A DNA stretch of 64,000 nucleotides from the NCBI GenBank assembly GCA_944376065.1, contig CALWBL010000003.1, positions 124,001-188,000 on the forward strand, read 5' to 3'. The DNA comes from an uncultured Butyricicoccus sp. GTDB lineage: Bacteria > Bacillota > Clostridia > Oscillospirales > Butyricicoccaceae. Below the pieces are notes generated by a model. It was not told where the DNA came from. It searched no databases and saw only the letters and a list, made by a program, of their open reading frames with translations. Shown piece after piece: positions 1 through 9,525 of this stretch; position 1 is the first letter of the stretch, and the number at the start of each line of letters is the position of its first letter. A program made the position numbers and the translations under genes.

Positions 1-2070
1 TCTGATGCTGAAGTTGAGTATGAAAATCAATCTGGTAAACTGTGGCATTTACGTTATCCACTCGCTGATGGTTCTGGTGAACTGGTTGTAGCTACAACAC
101 GTCCAGAAACATTTATGGGTGATACAGGTGTTGCTGTAAACCCTAATGATGAGCGTTATAAGCACCTTATCGGTAAAACTTGTATCTTGCCAATCATGAA
201 TAGAGAAATTCCAATATTTGGCGATGAATATGTTGATATGGAATTTGGTACAGGCTGTGTTAAGGTAACTCCTTGTCATGACCCAAATGACTTTGAAATG
301 GGTCAGCGTCATAATCTTGAGCAAATTTTGGTGTTTAATGAAGATGCAACCGTTAACGAAAATGGAGGTAAATATCAAGGTCTTGATAGATATGCTTGTC
401 GTGAGGCTGTTATTAAAGACCTTGAAGAAGGCGGTTATTTGGTTAAAATTGAGGAGCATGAGCATAATGTAGGCACTTGTTATCGTTGTGGTACTACTGT
501 TGAGCCTATGACCTCTGCTCAATGGTTTGTAAAGATGGCACCTCTTGCAAAGCCTGCTATGGATGTTGTAAATGATGGTAAAGTTAAGTTTGTGCCAGAG
601 CGTTTTTCTAAGACTTATCTTCGTTGGATGGAAAATGTACACGACTGGTGTATTTCTCGTCAGCTATGGTGGGGACATCGTATTCCAGCTTATTATTGTG
701 ATGACTGCGGTGAAATGGTTGTTGCTAGAGAAGATGTTACAGTTTGTCCTAAGTGTGGCGGAACTCATATGCGTCAAGAGGAAGATGTACTTGATACATG
801 GTTCTCATCTGCCTTATGGCCTTTCTCAACCCTTGGTTGGCCAGAAAAGACAAAAGAACTTGATTACTTCTATCCTACAAGTGTACTTGTAACCGGTTAT
901 GATATTATTTTCTTCTGGGTTGCTCGTATGATTTTCTCTGGTATGGAGCAGATGAAAGAAGAACCATTCAAAACAGTTTATATTCATGGTCTTGTTCGTG
1001 ATGCACAAGGCAGAAAAATGTCAAAGTCACTAGGTAATGGTATCGACCCACTAGAAATTATTGATAAATATGGTGCTGATGCTCTGCGTTTCACTCTTGT
1101 AACTGGTAACTCTCCAGGAAATGATATGCGTTTTTCAACTGAGAAAGTTGAATCAAGCCGTAACTTTGCAAATAAGATTTGGAATGCATCTCGTTTTATT
1201 CAGATGAATTTAACAATTGAGAAGGCTGAACTACCAGAAACACTTGCTATTGAAGATAAGTGGATTCTATCAAAGTTTAATGGACTTGTTAAGGCTGTAA
1301 CTGAAAACATTGATAAGTATGAACTTGGTCTTGCAGTTCAAAAACTGTATGATTTCATTTGGGATAACTTCTGCGATTGGTATATAGAGATTGTAAAACC
1401 TCGTCTGCAAAATAAGGACGATGTTCAAGCTAACGAAAACGCTCAAAAGGTTTTATGTTATGTGCTATCTAACACAATGAAACTTCTGCACCCATTTATG
1501 CCATTTATTACTGAAACCATTTGGCAGGCACTTCCTCATGAGGGCGAAAGCATTATGATTTCTAAGTGGCCAGAGTATCAGGACAGCCTAAACTTTGCAG
1601 CCGAGACAGAGCAGGTTGAAACCATTATGGACACAATTCGTGCGATTCGTGCAAGACGTGCAGAGATGAATGTTCCACCATCTAAAAAGGCACAGGTAAT
1701 TTTATTTACAGAAAATCGTACAGCTTATGAGGCAGGTTCAACATTTTTTGCTAAACTTGCTTATGCATCTGATATTCAGTTTGTAGATGCAGCACCTCAA
1801 AATGTTGAATCTATGGTATCTGTTGTAACTGAGGGTGCACAGGTTTATATGCCAATGGGAGAACTTGTTGACTTTGAAAAGGAAAGAGCTAGACTTCAAA
1901 AGGAAAAGGCAAAGGTTCAAAAGGATATCGACTTTGTTATGAAAAAGCTGAATAATGAAGGCTTTGTAGCAAAAGCACCAGAGGCTGTTATTGCTCAGGA
2001 AAGAGAAAAAGCTGCTAAATATCAAGAGCTTATGGATAAACTAAACGCAAGTCTTGCTGCACTTAAATAA
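1..2070 (+). CDS. valS: valyl-tRNA synthetase, 5' end missing
   Basis: Charges tRNA-Val with valine in the cytoplasm. The reading frame is open from base 1, so the start and the HIGH motif lie upstream of the window; 689 codons remain. Visible are the editing (CP1) domain opening with [19 protein letters not shown], a Cys-rich zinc-binding segment (CYRCG, then CDDCG...CPKCG), the [19 protein letters not shown] class I signature of Val/Ile enzymes, the KMSKS loop ([11 protein letters not shown]) near base 1015, the anticodon-binding domain, and the C-terminal coiled coil ([19 protein letters not shown]) typical of ValRS rather than IleRS. A strong terminator follows, so folC is at least partly separate. 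Identification is secure. Confidence 0.98.
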   Translation, partial: SDAEVEYENQSGKLWHLRYPLADGSGELVVATTRPETFMGDTGVAVNPNDERYKHLIGKTCILPIMNREIPIFGDEYVDMEFGTGCVKVTPCHDPNDFEMGQRHNLEQILVFNEDATVNENGGKYQGLDRYACREAVIKDLEEGGYLVKIEEHEHNVGTCYRCGTTVEPMTSAQWFVKMAPLAKPAMDVVNDGKVKFVPERFSKTYLRWMENVHDWCISRQLWWGHRIPAYYCDDCGEMVVAREDVTVCPKCGGTHMRQEEDVLDTWFSSALWPFSTLGWPEKTKELDYFYPTSVLVTGYDIIFFWVARMIFSGMEQMKEEPFKTVYIHGLVRDAQGRKMSKSLGNGIDPLEIIDKYGADALRFTLVTGNSPGNDMRFSTEKVESSRNFANKIWNASRFIQMNLTIEKAELPETLAIEDKWILSKFNGLVKAVTENIDKYELGLAVQKLYDFIWDNFCDWYIEIVKPRLQNKDDVQANENAQKVLCYVLSNTMKLLHPFMPFITETIWQALPHEGESIMISKWPEYQDSLNFAAETEQVETIMDTIRAIRARRAEMNVPPSKKAQVILFTENRTAYEAGSTFFAKLAYASDIQFVDAAPQNVESMVSVVTEGAQVYMPMGELVDFEKERARLQKEKAKVQKDIDFVMKKLNNEGFVAKAPEAVIAQEREKAAKYQELMDKLNASLAALK

Positions 2071-2078
2071 AACATTTT

Positions 2079-2115
2079 AACAGCAGGGGAGAATTGAATC
2101 TCCTCTGCTGTTTTT
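2079..2115 (+). terminator. rho-independent terminator after valS
   Basis: A 14-bp stem (2079-2092 with 2099-2112, one G-U pair) with a 6-base loop is followed by a T-run. It lies 9 bases after the valS stop. Confidence 0.9.
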
Positions 2116-2149
2116 ATACTGATAATTTTTAGAAAGGGGGATTTTAAAT

Positions 2150-3394
2150 ATGAATGCAATAGAACATATTCACTCACATGGCAGATTTTCTGGCACTGCT
2201 GGACTTCATAGAATGAAGGCACTTTGCAACGTTCTTGGAAACCCTCAAGATAAATTAAAATTTATACATTTAGCGGGCACAAATGGAAAGGGAAGCACAG
2301 CAACAATGATTGCAAGTGTTATGCAAAAAGCAGGTTATAAAACAGGTCTTTTTACCTCGCCATTTCTTGTGAAATTTAATGAGCGAATAAAAGTAAACGG
2401 TGAGATGATATCAGATTTTGACATTGAAAAATTGACAGAAAAAGTAAGCAAAGCCGAGCAAAAAATAAAAATTCCTGAGGGCGAAAAAATCGGAGAGTTT
2501 GAATTTGTAACCGCATTGGCGTTTTTATATTTCTTAGAACAAAGCTGTGATATTGTTGTTTTAGAAACAGGTTTAGGCGGCTCTTTTGATGCAACTAATG
2601 TTATAAAAAGTCCAGAGGTTTCGGTTATAACATCAATTTCATTTGACCATATTCAGGTGCTTGGGGATACCCTTAGCCAAATTACAATGACAAAAGCTGG
2701 AATTATAAAACCAAACTGCAAAGCTATAACTTCTTTCGGTCAAAAAGATGAGGTTTTGTATGTTTTAAAAAAAGTAAAGCCAGATATAACTGTACCAGAA
2801 CCTGTATATAGGGTTAAATGTGATTTAAATGGCGGAAGTTTTGTATTTAAAAATGAGGAATATAAAATTGCTATGATAGGTCAGCATCAAATTCAAAACG
2901 CTCAAACAGCTTTACAGACGATTTTTGAGCTTAAAAATATGGGTTGGAATATATCAAAAAATGCAATCAAGCAAGGTTTAGAGTATGCTAAAATTTGTGG
3001 AAGAATGGAAAAAATACATAAAAATCCACTTATTTTGCTTGATGGTGGTCATAATATAGATGGTGTAAATAGTATTGCAAGTACAGTAAAAATGCTTTTA
3101 CATGACAAGAAATTACATCTTGTAGTTGGAATGGTGTCGGATAAAGATGTAAGGGCTTGCACCAGTATTTTAGATAGGTTAGGCGATTCGATTATAATTA
3201 CTCAGCCGAACAACCCTAGAGCGATTGAGGCAGATGAGCTTGCAAAATATTTTAGTAAAAAAGTGCAAATTTATCCAAACTCCTATGATGCTTTTAAAAA
3301 GGCTCTGCAAGTTACAAAAGAAGATGTTGTTATAATCTGTGGTTCACTTTACCTTATAGGTGAGGCTGAGAGTTTTTTTAACAGTCTTACATGA
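2150..3394 (+). CDS. folC: folylpolyglutamate synthase / dihydrofolate synthase
   Basis: Mur-ligase-family enzyme that adds glutamate to folates (and may join dihydropteroate to glutamate) using ATP. The 414-residue length is normal. The P-loop is LAGTNGKGSTATMIASVM around residues 41-58, followed by FTSPFLVKFNERIKVNG, the FolC signature, and LLDGGHNIDGV in the C-terminal Mur ligase domain near residue 300. The start is the ATG at 2150 behind AGAAAGGGGG, a strong ribosome binding site. It sits between two terminators and is probably transcribed from a promoter in the valS-folC gap or by readthrough. Confidence 0.96.
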   Translation: MNAIEHIHSHGRFSGTAGLHRMKALCNVLGNPQDKLKFIHLAGTNGKGSTATMIASVMQKAGYKTGLFTSPFLVKFNERIKVNGEMISDFDIEKLTEKVSKAEQKIKIPEGEKIGEFEFVTALAFLYFLEQSCDIVVLETGLGGSFDATNVIKSPEVSVITSISFDHIQVLGDTLSQITMTKAGIIKPNCKAITSFGQKDEVLYVLKKVKPDITVPEPVYRVKCDLNGGSFVFKNEEYKIAMIGQHQIQNAQTALQTIFELKNMGWNISKNAIKQGLEYAKICGRMEKIHKNPLILLDGGHNIDGVNSIASTVKMLLHDKKLHLVVGMVSDKDVRACTSILDRLGDSIIITQPNNPRAIEADELAKYFSKKVQIYPNSYDAFKKALQVTKEDVVIICGSLYLIGEAESFFNSLT

Positions 3395-3428
3395 TTCGGC
3401 AAAAACAGAATATAGTTTATTGTAAAAT

Positions 3429-3463
3429 AAGCCTGTGAATATTATTTATTTGCAGGCTTTTTG
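3429..3463 (+). terminator. probable terminator between folC and spoIIAA
   Basis: A 7-bp stem (AAGCCTG at 3429-3435 with CAGGCTT at 3453-3459) with a long AT loop is followed by T-rich sequence. It is weaker than the other terminators here because of the 17-base loop. Confidence 0.6.
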
Positions 3464-3487
3464 TATTTTAAGTGAGGTGAAAAATGT

Positions 3488-3802
3488 ATGCAAATTACGC
3501 ATAAGCGATTGGGTGATAAAATTGTTATTTTCATTGAGGGCGAGCTTGGCAATCATGAGGCAAAACAGATTTTAAGCTATCAAGAAAATATTGTTTCACT
3601 CTATATTGATTCACCTATTGTTTTAAATCTGTCTGGGCTTACCTTTATGGACTCATCTGGACTTGCTGTGGTTGTAAATTTATCGAGAGCATTGGAAAGA
3701 ACTGGCAGAAAACTTGCGGTTGAAGGAACACCACAAAATGCAATGAAAATTTTTAAAGCTGCAGGTCTTAACAAGAAAATAGAGTTTATAGACGGAGTGT
3801 AA
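3488..3802 (+). CDS. spoIIAA: anti-sigma F factor antagonist SpoIIAA
   Basis: STAS-domain protein that, when unphosphorylated, binds SpoIIAB and frees sigma F in the forespore. Length 104, close to the usual ~115. The phospho-acceptor segment is FMDSSGLAVVVNLS near residues 53-66, where the first Ser of DSSG is the site phosphorylated by SpoIIAB in Bacillus. The ATG at 3488 follows an AGTGAGGTGAAAA ribosome binding site. It is first gene of the three-gene spoIIA operon (4-base gap to spoIIAB), the classical order. In Bacillus the operon is driven by sigma H and Spo0A; I could not assign such a promoter with confidence in the 93-base gap upstream. Confidence 0.95.
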   Translation: MQITHKRLGDKIVIFIEGELGNHEAKQILSYQENIVSLYIDSPIVLNLSGLTFMDSSGLAVVVNLSRALERTGRKLAVEGTPQNAMKIFKAAGLNKKIEFIDGV

Positions 3803-3806
3803 AACA

Positions 3807-4250
3807 ATGAAACAAGTAACAAATAAAATGTCAATCAAACTGGAAAGCCGCTCAGTAAATGAGAGCTTTGCACGTCAGACAGTAGCCGCTTTTGTCGCTC
3901 AACTTGACCCAACAATGGAGGAGTTAAACGACATAAAAACTATTGTTTCTGAGGCGGTGACAAATGCAGTTGTACATGGTTATCGTGACAGACTTGGAAG
4001 CATAAGTATAACTGTAAGACTTCTTGAAGACAATATTGCAGAAATTAAAGTCAAGGATTCAGGCTGCGGAATTGAGGATATAGAAAAAGCAAGACAGCCT
4101 ATGTTTACCACTGGAGATGAACAGCGCTCAGGCATGGGTTTTACAATTATGGAGAGTTTTACGGACAAGCTCAAAGTACAATCTAAACTACATAAAGGAA
4201 CTCAGGTCACACTGATTAAAAAAATCAGAGGACGGGAGGAACGTCATTGA
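3807..4250 (+). CDS. spoIIAB: anti-sigma F factor and serine kinase SpoIIAB
   Basis: GHKL-fold kinase that holds sigma F inactive and phosphorylates SpoIIAA. Length 147 is standard. The Bergerat ATP-binding motifs are all visible: the N box SEAVTNAVVHGY near residue 49, the G1 box VKDSGCGIEDI near residue 88, and the G2 box RSGMGFTIMESF near residue 110. Its stop codon overlaps the sigF start by four bases (TTGA at 4247-4250), which implies translational coupling between the anti-sigma factor and the sigma factor. Confidence 0.97.
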   Translation: MKQVTNKMSIKLESRSVNESFARQTVAAFVAQLDPTMEELNDIKTIVSEAVTNAVVHGYRDRLGSISITVRLLEDNIAEIKVKDSGCGIEDIEKARQPMFTTGDEQRSGMGFTIMESFTDKLKVQSKLHKGTQVTLIKKIRGREERH

Positions 4251-4954
4251 CTGAGCAACTAGAGCTTATAAAAAAAGCTCAAACAGGCGATAAAATTGCA
4301 GGCGAAAAACTGATAACACAAAATAGCGGTCTTATATGGTCTATTGTAAGACGATACACAAATCGTGGTGTTGAGCAAGACGATTTATATCAGCTTGCAT
4401 GTCTGGGTTTTATAAAAGCAGTTAATGGGTTTGATGGTGATTTTGGCACACAGTTTTCTACATATGCTGTGCCTAAAATTGCGGGGGAAATACGCCGGTT
4501 TTTGCGTGATGATGGAAGTGTAAAAGTTAGCCGCTCGGTTAAAGAACAATCTATAAAACTAAAGCAACTGCAAAATAAACTTGAAAACAAACTTGGCAGG
4601 GAAGTGACAATTTCAGAGCTTGCCCAAGCATCAGGTATGACGGTGGAAGAAGTAGCTATGTGCGAACAAGCTACGCAGTCAACCGATTCACTTCAAAGAG
4701 AAGTAGGTGACGATGGCTCTGCTCTTGGTGAGCTTATAGGCGATGATGGAATTGAAGAAAATATAACAAATAAATTAGCTTTATGGCAAATGATAAATGA
4801 ACTTCCTGAGCGTGAGGCACAAATTATACGTTTTAGATATGAGAGGAATATGACTCAACAGCAATGTGCAAAGTTACTTGGAGTATCACAAGTTCAAGTG
4901 TCAAGACTTGAGAAAAAAGCAGTCGAGCGAATGCGAAAACAAATACTGGAGTAA
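4247..4954 (+). CDS. sigF: RNA polymerase sigma factor F (forespore)
   Basis: Sporulation sigma factor that directs early forespore transcription. 235 residues. Region 2 runs from LIWSIVRRYTNRGVEQDDLY through FSTYAVPKIAGEIRRFLRDD (residues ~28-90), region 3 lies in the middle, and region 4 with the -35-binding helix-turn-helix is MTQQQCAKLLGVSQVQVSRL near residue 202. The start is a TTG at 4247, chosen because GGGAGGA lies 6 bases upstream and the codon overlaps the spoIIAB stop. Sigma F rather than sigma G is inferred from operon position. A strong terminator follows directly. Confidence 0.96.
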   Translation: MTEQLELIKKAQTGDKIAGEKLITQNSGLIWSIVRRYTNRGVEQDDLYQLACLGFIKAVNGFDGDFGTQFSTYAVPKIAGEIRRFLRDDGSVKVSRSVKEQSIKLKQLQNKLENKLGREVTISELAQASGMTVEEVAMCEQATQSTDSLQREVGDDGSALGELIGDDGIEENITNKLALWQMINELPEREAQIIRFRYERNMTQQQCAKLLGVSQVQVSRLEKKAVERMRKQILE

Positions 4955-4983
4955 AAGAGCCTGGAAAAAACAGGCTCTTTTTC
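4953..4983 (+). terminator. terminator of the spoIIA operon
   Basis: An 11-bp stem (4953-4963 with 4971-4981) and 7-base A-rich loop end in a T-run. The stem starts inside the sigF stop codon. Confidence 0.92.
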
Positions 4984-5000
4984 TGTTACCTATACTTTAC

Positions 5001-5030
5001 TTGTGATAACCTATATATTTGTGATATAAT
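5001..5030 (+). promoter_or_regulatory. sigma-A promoter of pcrA
   Basis: TTGTGA (5001-5006), an 18-base spacer and TATAAT (5025-5030) with a TGn extension before the -10. The start codon of pcrA is 39 bases downstream. Confidence 0.7.
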
Positions 5031-5069
5031 AAGACGGAAATTCAGTTTTGTGAAAAGGATTTTTTAGAT

Positions 5070-7484
5070 ATGACAAAATTTGATATTCAATATTCCGCAA
5101 TTCGTAAGGCGATAATTGAGCAGAAATTTGCAAGCCTTAATAATATGCAGCGTAATGCAGTTATGCACACAGAAGGTCCACTTTTAATACTTGCTGGTGC
5201 TGGCAGCGGAAAAACAACCGTACTTATAAATCGAATTATAAATATTTTGCGTTTCGGTAAGGGTTATTGCAGTGATTTCGCACCAGAAAATGCAACAGAT
5301 GAAGATTTAAAGTTTTTAATGGACTATCTCAATAACCCACTTGAGGAAAATAGAGAGAGAGTCGAGAAGCTGTGTGCAGTAGAACCTGCAAAGCCCTGGG
5401 AAGTTATTGCAATCACTTTCACCAACAAGGCGGCAAGAGAGTTAAAGGAAAGGTTAACCCGTGCAATCGGTGAGCAAGATTCTATGGCTGTTTGGGCATA
5501 TACTTTCCATACAGCTTGTCTTAGAATTTTACGCCGGGATATTGAAAAAATTGGTTACAAACAAAGTTTTACAATCTATGATGAAGATGATAAAAAGCGT
5601 ATTATAACTGATATTTTAAGAGAGCTTAATATGGATGACAAGGCTTTTGACCCTAGAACAATGATGAATGAAATTTCAAGGGCAAAGGATAACTTAATAA
5701 GTGAAAGGCTTTATGCTGTTAAGGCAGCAGGGGATTATTATAAAAGCAAAGTATCTGATATATATACACTTTATCAAAAGAAAATGAAAGACGCAAACGC
5801 ACTGGATTTTGATGACATTATTATGAAAACAGTGCAACTGCTTCGTGATAATGCGGATATAAGAGAATATTATCAACAGAAGTTTAGATATGTGCTTGTA
5901 GACGAATATCAAGACACAAACCATGCACAATATGTTCTAACAAGTCTGCTCGCAGGGGGAAGAAACAATTTATGTGTAGTTGGTGATGATGACCAGAGTA
6001 TTTATAAATTCAGAGGTGCTACAATCTCCAATATCTTGGAGTTTGAACAGCAGTATACAAATGCACAAACAATCAGATTGGAGCAAAACTATCGCTCAAC
6101 CGACACTATTTTATGTGCAGCAAATGAGATAATAAGAAATAATTTACACCGAAAAGGTAAGGAACTTTGGACAGATAATTCTGGTGGCAGTAAAATTAAA
6201 CTGCATCGCTCAGATACGCAAGAAGGCGAATCATCATATATTGCAGAATGTATAATTGAAGGCGTCGAAAAAGGTATGAAATGGAGCGATTTTGCTGTGT
6301 TATACCGTAATAATGCCCTTTCTAATAGCTTAGAAGGTGCATTTCGTAGAAACTCAATACCATATAGAATTTATAAAGGCAGAGATTTCTTCTCTCGTGC
6401 AGAAATTCGTGATGTATTTGCCTATTTATGGGTTATCGAAAATCCATCAGATACGCTCAGATTAAAGAGAATTGTAAATGTGCCTGCTAGAAAAATTGGT
6501 GACAGGTCTATAGAACTTGCTGAAGAAGAAGCTGTTCAAAATGGAATCTCGCTTTATGAGGTTTTACAAAATGCTAAAAACTACTCATCAATTTCACGTT
6601 CATCTGGAGCTATGATTAACTTTATTGAAACAATAGAAAATCTAAGAGCACAAAGGGAATTTTTAACACTTCCAGAGCTCTATGATGAAATGCTGGACAA
6701 AACAGGCTATGCTTTTATGCTTGAAAGCAAAGGTGATGCTGAATCTCAAAATAGATTAGATAATATTATGGAATTAAAATCCACAATTATTCAATATCAT
6801 GAAAATTCGGAAAATCCATCTCTGGCAGGATTTTTGGAAGATATGGCACTTTACACTGATGCAGACAAAACATCAGATGACGAAGATGCGGTTTTGATGA
6901 TGACTATGCATTCGGCAAAAGGGCTTGAATTTCCAGTGGTTTTTTTAAGTGGAATGGAGGAAGGTTTATTTCCATCATTTAGGTCAACCGAGAGCGATGA
7001 ATCACTTGAGGAAGAACGCAGACTTTGTTATGTTGCAGTAACACGAGCTAAAAAACAATTACATATAACATGTGCGGAGCATCGTATGCTTTATGGTCGC
7101 ACACAATACACAAGACCATCACGCTTTTTAGAAGAGATTCCAGAAAATTTGGTTGATTCTAATATATCTAAGCGTCAGCAGATGCAACAGGCTATTATAG
7201 ATAAACAGGAAAATGAATATAAAAAGAAAAATGCTGGTGCCATTGCACAGGCGTACCGCACAGCCGCATCTGTTGAGAAAAAAGCTGCATCTGTGTCTGT
7301 AAATAATGTAAATGTTACTATGTTTAATGTTGGTGATAGAGTTAAGCATAGAGCGTTTGGAGAAGGCTTAATAACATCATCAAAACCTATGGGTGGAGAT
7401 TTTTTATTGGAAATTGCTTTTGACACAAAGGGAACAAAACGGCTTCTATCAAAAAGCGCAGGTCAGTTTATGACTAAAATTTAA
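5070..7484 (+). CDS. pcrA: ATP-dependent DNA helicase PcrA/UvrD
   Basis: Superfamily 1A 3'-5' helicase for nucleotide excision repair and rolling-circle replication. 804 residues. Motifs in order: Q motif LNNMQRNAV, Walker A LAGAGSGKTTVLINRI (~44), Ia AITFTNKAARELKERL (~114), Walker B VLVDEYQDTNHAQ (~275), III GDDDQSIYKFRGA, IV LEQNYRST, and VI VAVTRAKKQLHI (~655). The C-terminal Tudor-like RNA polymerase-binding domain (NVGDRVKHRAFGEGLI) marks it as PcrA. Unusual is an acidic insertion of roughly 45-50 residues between Walker A and motif Ia (about residues 60-108); the Bacillus protein has a short loop there. ATG preceded by AAAAGGA. Confidence 0.96.
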   Translation: MTKFDIQYSAIRKAIIEQKFASLNNMQRNAVMHTEGPLLILAGAGSGKTTVLINRIINILRFGKGYCSDFAPENATDEDLKFLMDYLNNPLEENRERVEKLCAVEPAKPWEVIAITFTNKAARELKERLTRAIGEQDSMAVWAYTFHTACLRILRRDIEKIGYKQSFTIYDEDDKKRIITDILRELNMDDKAFDPRTMMNEISRAKDNLISERLYAVKAAGDYYKSKVSDIYTLYQKKMKDANALDFDDIIMKTVQLLRDNADIREYYQQKFRYVLVDEYQDTNHAQYVLTSLLAGGRNNLCVVGDDDQSIYKFRGATISNILEFEQQYTNAQTIRLEQNYRSTDTILCAANEIIRNNLHRKGKELWTDNSGGSKIKLHRSDTQEGESSYIAECIIEGVEKGMKWSDFAVLYRNNALSNSLEGAFRRNSIPYRIYKGRDFFSRAEIRDVFAYLWVIENPSDTLRLKRIVNVPARKIGDRSIELAEEEAVQNGISLYEVLQNAKNYSSISRSSGAMINFIETIENLRAQREFLTLPELYDEMLDKTGYAFMLESKGDAESQNRLDNIMELKSTIIQYHENSENPSLAGFLEDMALYTDADKTSDDEDAVLMMTMHSAKGLEFPVVFLSGMEEGLFPSFRSTESDESLEEERRLCYVAVTRAKKQLHITCAEHRMLYGRTQYTRPSRFLEEIPENLVDSNISKRQQMQQAIIDKQENEYKKKNAGAIAQAYRTAASVEKKAASVSVNNVNVTMFNVGDRVKHRAFGEGLITSSKPMGGDFLLEIAFDTKGTKRLLSKSAGQFMTKI

Positions 7485-7497
7485 GATAACAAAAACA

Positions 7498-7521
7498 GGC
7501 GAGACATTTGGCTCGCCTTTA
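7498..7521. terminator. terminator between convergent pcrA and the DeoR gene
   Basis: GGCGAG (7498-7503) pairs with CTCGCC (7512-7517), with A-rich sequence before and T-rich sequence after, so it may act in both directions. Confidence 0.75.
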
Positions 7522-7523
7522 AT

Positions 7524-8282
7524 TTACTGATAAAACATTCTTATTCCATTAGACCGAAAATACTCAAAATATGGCTCTTGTGGTCTGCAATCGGTTATAA
7601 ATGCAGTAAGGTCACGAAGTTTACAAAAAGAAATAACGGCTTTTTTGTTTAGTTTAGAGCTATCAGCCATAAGGTATACTTTTTCCGCCTTATTAACAAC
7701 TCCACGCTTAATTTCAGCCTCTAAAAAAGTGCTATTTGTCATTCCACACTCAAGAGAAACGCCGCTCGCTGCCATAAAAGCCTTGTTTATAGTCATTCCT
7801 GACAATGTTTCATAGGTGGAGAGTCCAACAAATGAATCGGTTGGGGAGCTGTATATTCCGCCAGGACATATAAGGTTCATATTTTCATATTTAGCGGCCT
7901 CGGCCATTGCAGCAAGTGAATGTGTTACTATTGTAAGTTTTTTGCGTGATGTTAAATACCGAAGTATGCAAAGAGTTGTTGTGCCTGAATCTATAAAAAT
8001 AGTATCGCCATCATTAACTTCATTTGCTGCAAGTCTGCCTATAATATTTTTATCAGAAGAATGAATATTAGCTTTTACAGGTGATGATAAGGCAGAACAA
8101 GATAAAGAAACAGCAGTAACACCGCCATAGACCTTTGTTATGTGGCCTCTTGTTTCCAAATCGTTGAGGTCACGCCTTATAGTGTTTTTTGATACTCCAA
8201 AAACCTCGCACAGTTCATCTATGGATACAGTTTGTTTTGCAAGAACATATTCTTCAATAGAGTTTAAACGACTGATTTTCAT
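7524..8282 (-). CDS. DeoR-family sugar-responsive transcriptional repressor
   Basis: DeoR/GlpR-type regulator, 252 residues from the chosen start. The N-terminal winged helix-turn-helix is SIDELCEVFGVSKNTIRRDL followed by ETRGHITKVYGGV, the DeoR signature; the C-terminal half is the isomerase-like sugar-phosphate sensor, with the conserved IDSGTTTLCILRYL. The open frame extends 32 codons further upstream, but the ATG at 8282 starts the canonical MKISRLNSIEEYV and has AAGGGGG 12 bases before it. It is divergent from the split transketolase genes, so it probably controls them and senses a pentose-phosphate pathway sugar phosphate; that is inference from position. Confidence 0.88.
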   Translation of the reverse strand: MKISRLNSIEEYVLAKQTVSIDELCEVFGVSKNTIRRDLNDLETRGHITKVYGGVTAVSLSCSALSSPVKANIHSSDKNIIGRLAANEVNDGDTIFIDSGTTTLCILRYLTSRKKLTIVTHSLAAMAEAAKYENMNLICPGGIYSSPTDSFVGLSTYETLSGMTINKAFMAASGVSLECGMTNSTFLEAEIKRGVVNKAEKVYLMADSSKLNKKAVISFCKLRDLTAFITDCRPQEPYFEYFRSNGIRMFYQ

Positions 8283-8658
8283 TCGCTGTTTATACCCCCT
8301 TAGCTTGAGTTTGGTATTAAATAATATAACAAAAGAACTGCTTAAAATAGTGATATAGCTGGAAAATTCAAATAGCAAATAAACATTTATACCACTACTG
8401 TATTTTATCAGAAGTTACTGAAAAATCAACCAACAAATAAATATTTCTAATATTTTTATGCATAGGTTTGATAGTATAAAAATATGCATTTGGAGAAAAT
8501 GAACAAAAGTTGACTGAATAGTTCATATAAAACTATCATTAAGCATTGAAAAGAACAAAAAAAAATGTTAATATAATGAGGTAATGAATGGTTTATGTGA
8601 CATTCATAGTTTTGCTGTTTTGTACGAAAATATTAAGTTAAGTAGGTAGGTGTATCAA
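8283..8658. promoter_or_regulatory. divergent control region, DeoR gene / transketolase
   Basis: AT-rich 376-base gap. A TATAAT at 8572-8577 is the best -10 for the transketolase genes; the nearest -35-like hexamer, TTGAAA at 8546-8551, gives a long 20-base spacer. GAACAAAA occurs at 8501-8508 and again at 8553-8560 between these hexamers, a related AACAAAAG lies at 8328-8335, and GTTCA at 8521-8525 inverts TGAAC at 8500-8504. Such repeats are plausible DeoR operators, since several DeoR-family operators contain GAACA/TGTTC cores. Function is inferred. Confidence 0.4.
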
Positions 8659-9510
8659 ATGCAGAAAGCAGAAAAAATGCAGGCGCTGCGAGTATTTGCC
8701 GCTGAAATCAGACTTGAGACACTAAAGACCATTGGTTCTCTCGGTTTTGGTCATGTTGGTGGTTCTATGTCTGTTGTAGAGGCATTAGCAGTTCTGTATG
8801 GAGAAGTAATGAAGGTAGACCCTAAAAATCCTCGCTGGGAAGACCGTGACTGGTGTGTTATGTCTAAGGGTCATGCAGGTCCAGCTATGTACGCAACTCT
8901 TGGTTTAAAGGGTTACTATGAAGTTGAGCAGGCTTATACTCTAAATCAGCCACATACAAACTTCCCATCTCATACCGACCGCACCAAGACACCAGGTATA
9001 GACCTTACAACTGGATCTTTGGGTCAGGGCATCTCAGCAGCTGTTGGCGCTGCTCTTGGCAACAAGATGGACGAGCGTAACAACCATGTGTTTGTATTTG
9101 TTGGTGACGGCGAATGTGATGAAGGACAGGTTTGGGAAGCTGCTCAGTTCGCTGCACACTATAAGCTGGATAATCTGGTTTGCCTTGTTGATGATAACAA
9201 GATGCAGCTAGATGGTAAGGTTGAAGAAATTATGGGTCATGCTAAGGGCATTGGTGCTAAGTTTGATGCTTTTGGCTGGAATGTTATAAACGTTGAAAAT
9301 GGTAATGATGTTGAGCAGATTTATGACGCTGTTATGGCTGCATACGACTGTAAGGGCATGCCAACTTGTATCGTGCTGAACACAACTAAGGGCAAGGGTG
9401 CAACTTTTGCAGAGCCTACTGGAGCTCACTCTTCTCAGCCATCTAAGGAGCAGTGGGACGAGGCTATTAAAGCTGCTGAGGCTGAACTTGCTCGAGTAAA
9501 GGCACAGTAA
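8659..9510 (+). CDS. transketolase, N-terminal (thiamine diphosphate-binding) subunit
   Basis: First half of a split transketolase, binding thiamine diphosphate and Mg for two-carbon transfer in the pentose phosphate pathway. 283 residues. Key features are the conserved His in GFGHVGGSMSVVEAL, the H-x-x-x-P stretch NFPSHTDRTKTPGIDLTTGSLGQG (the GSLGQG loop), and the ThDP motif VGDGECDEGQVWEA to VDDNKMQLDG (GDG...N). The ATG at 8659 is preferred over the in-frame GTG at 8650 because AGTAGGTAGG lies 8 bases before it. The second half follows after 15 bases. Confidence 0.93.
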   Translation: MQKAEKMQALRVFAAEIRLETLKTIGSLGFGHVGGSMSVVEALAVLYGEVMKVDPKNPRWEDRDWCVMSKGHAGPAMYATLGLKGYYEVEQAYTLNQPHTNFPSHTDRTKTPGIDLTTGSLGQGISAAVGAALGNKMDERNNHVFVFVGDGECDEGQVWEAAQFAAHYKLDNLVCLVDDNKMQLDGKVEEIMGHAKGIGAKFDAFGWNVINVENGNDVEQIYDAVMAAYDCKGMPTCIVLNTTKGKGATFAEPTGAHSSQPSKEQWDEAIKAAEAELARVKAQ

Positions 9511-9525
9511 GGAGGGTATGGAATA

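Noticed and set aside
49..642. Long open frame on the minus strand opposite valS (197 codons)
   Set aside because: It is antisense to strongly conserved ValRS sequence, has no ribosome binding site and its translation is low-complexity and Cys/Thr/Ile-rich, as expected for a shadow frame.
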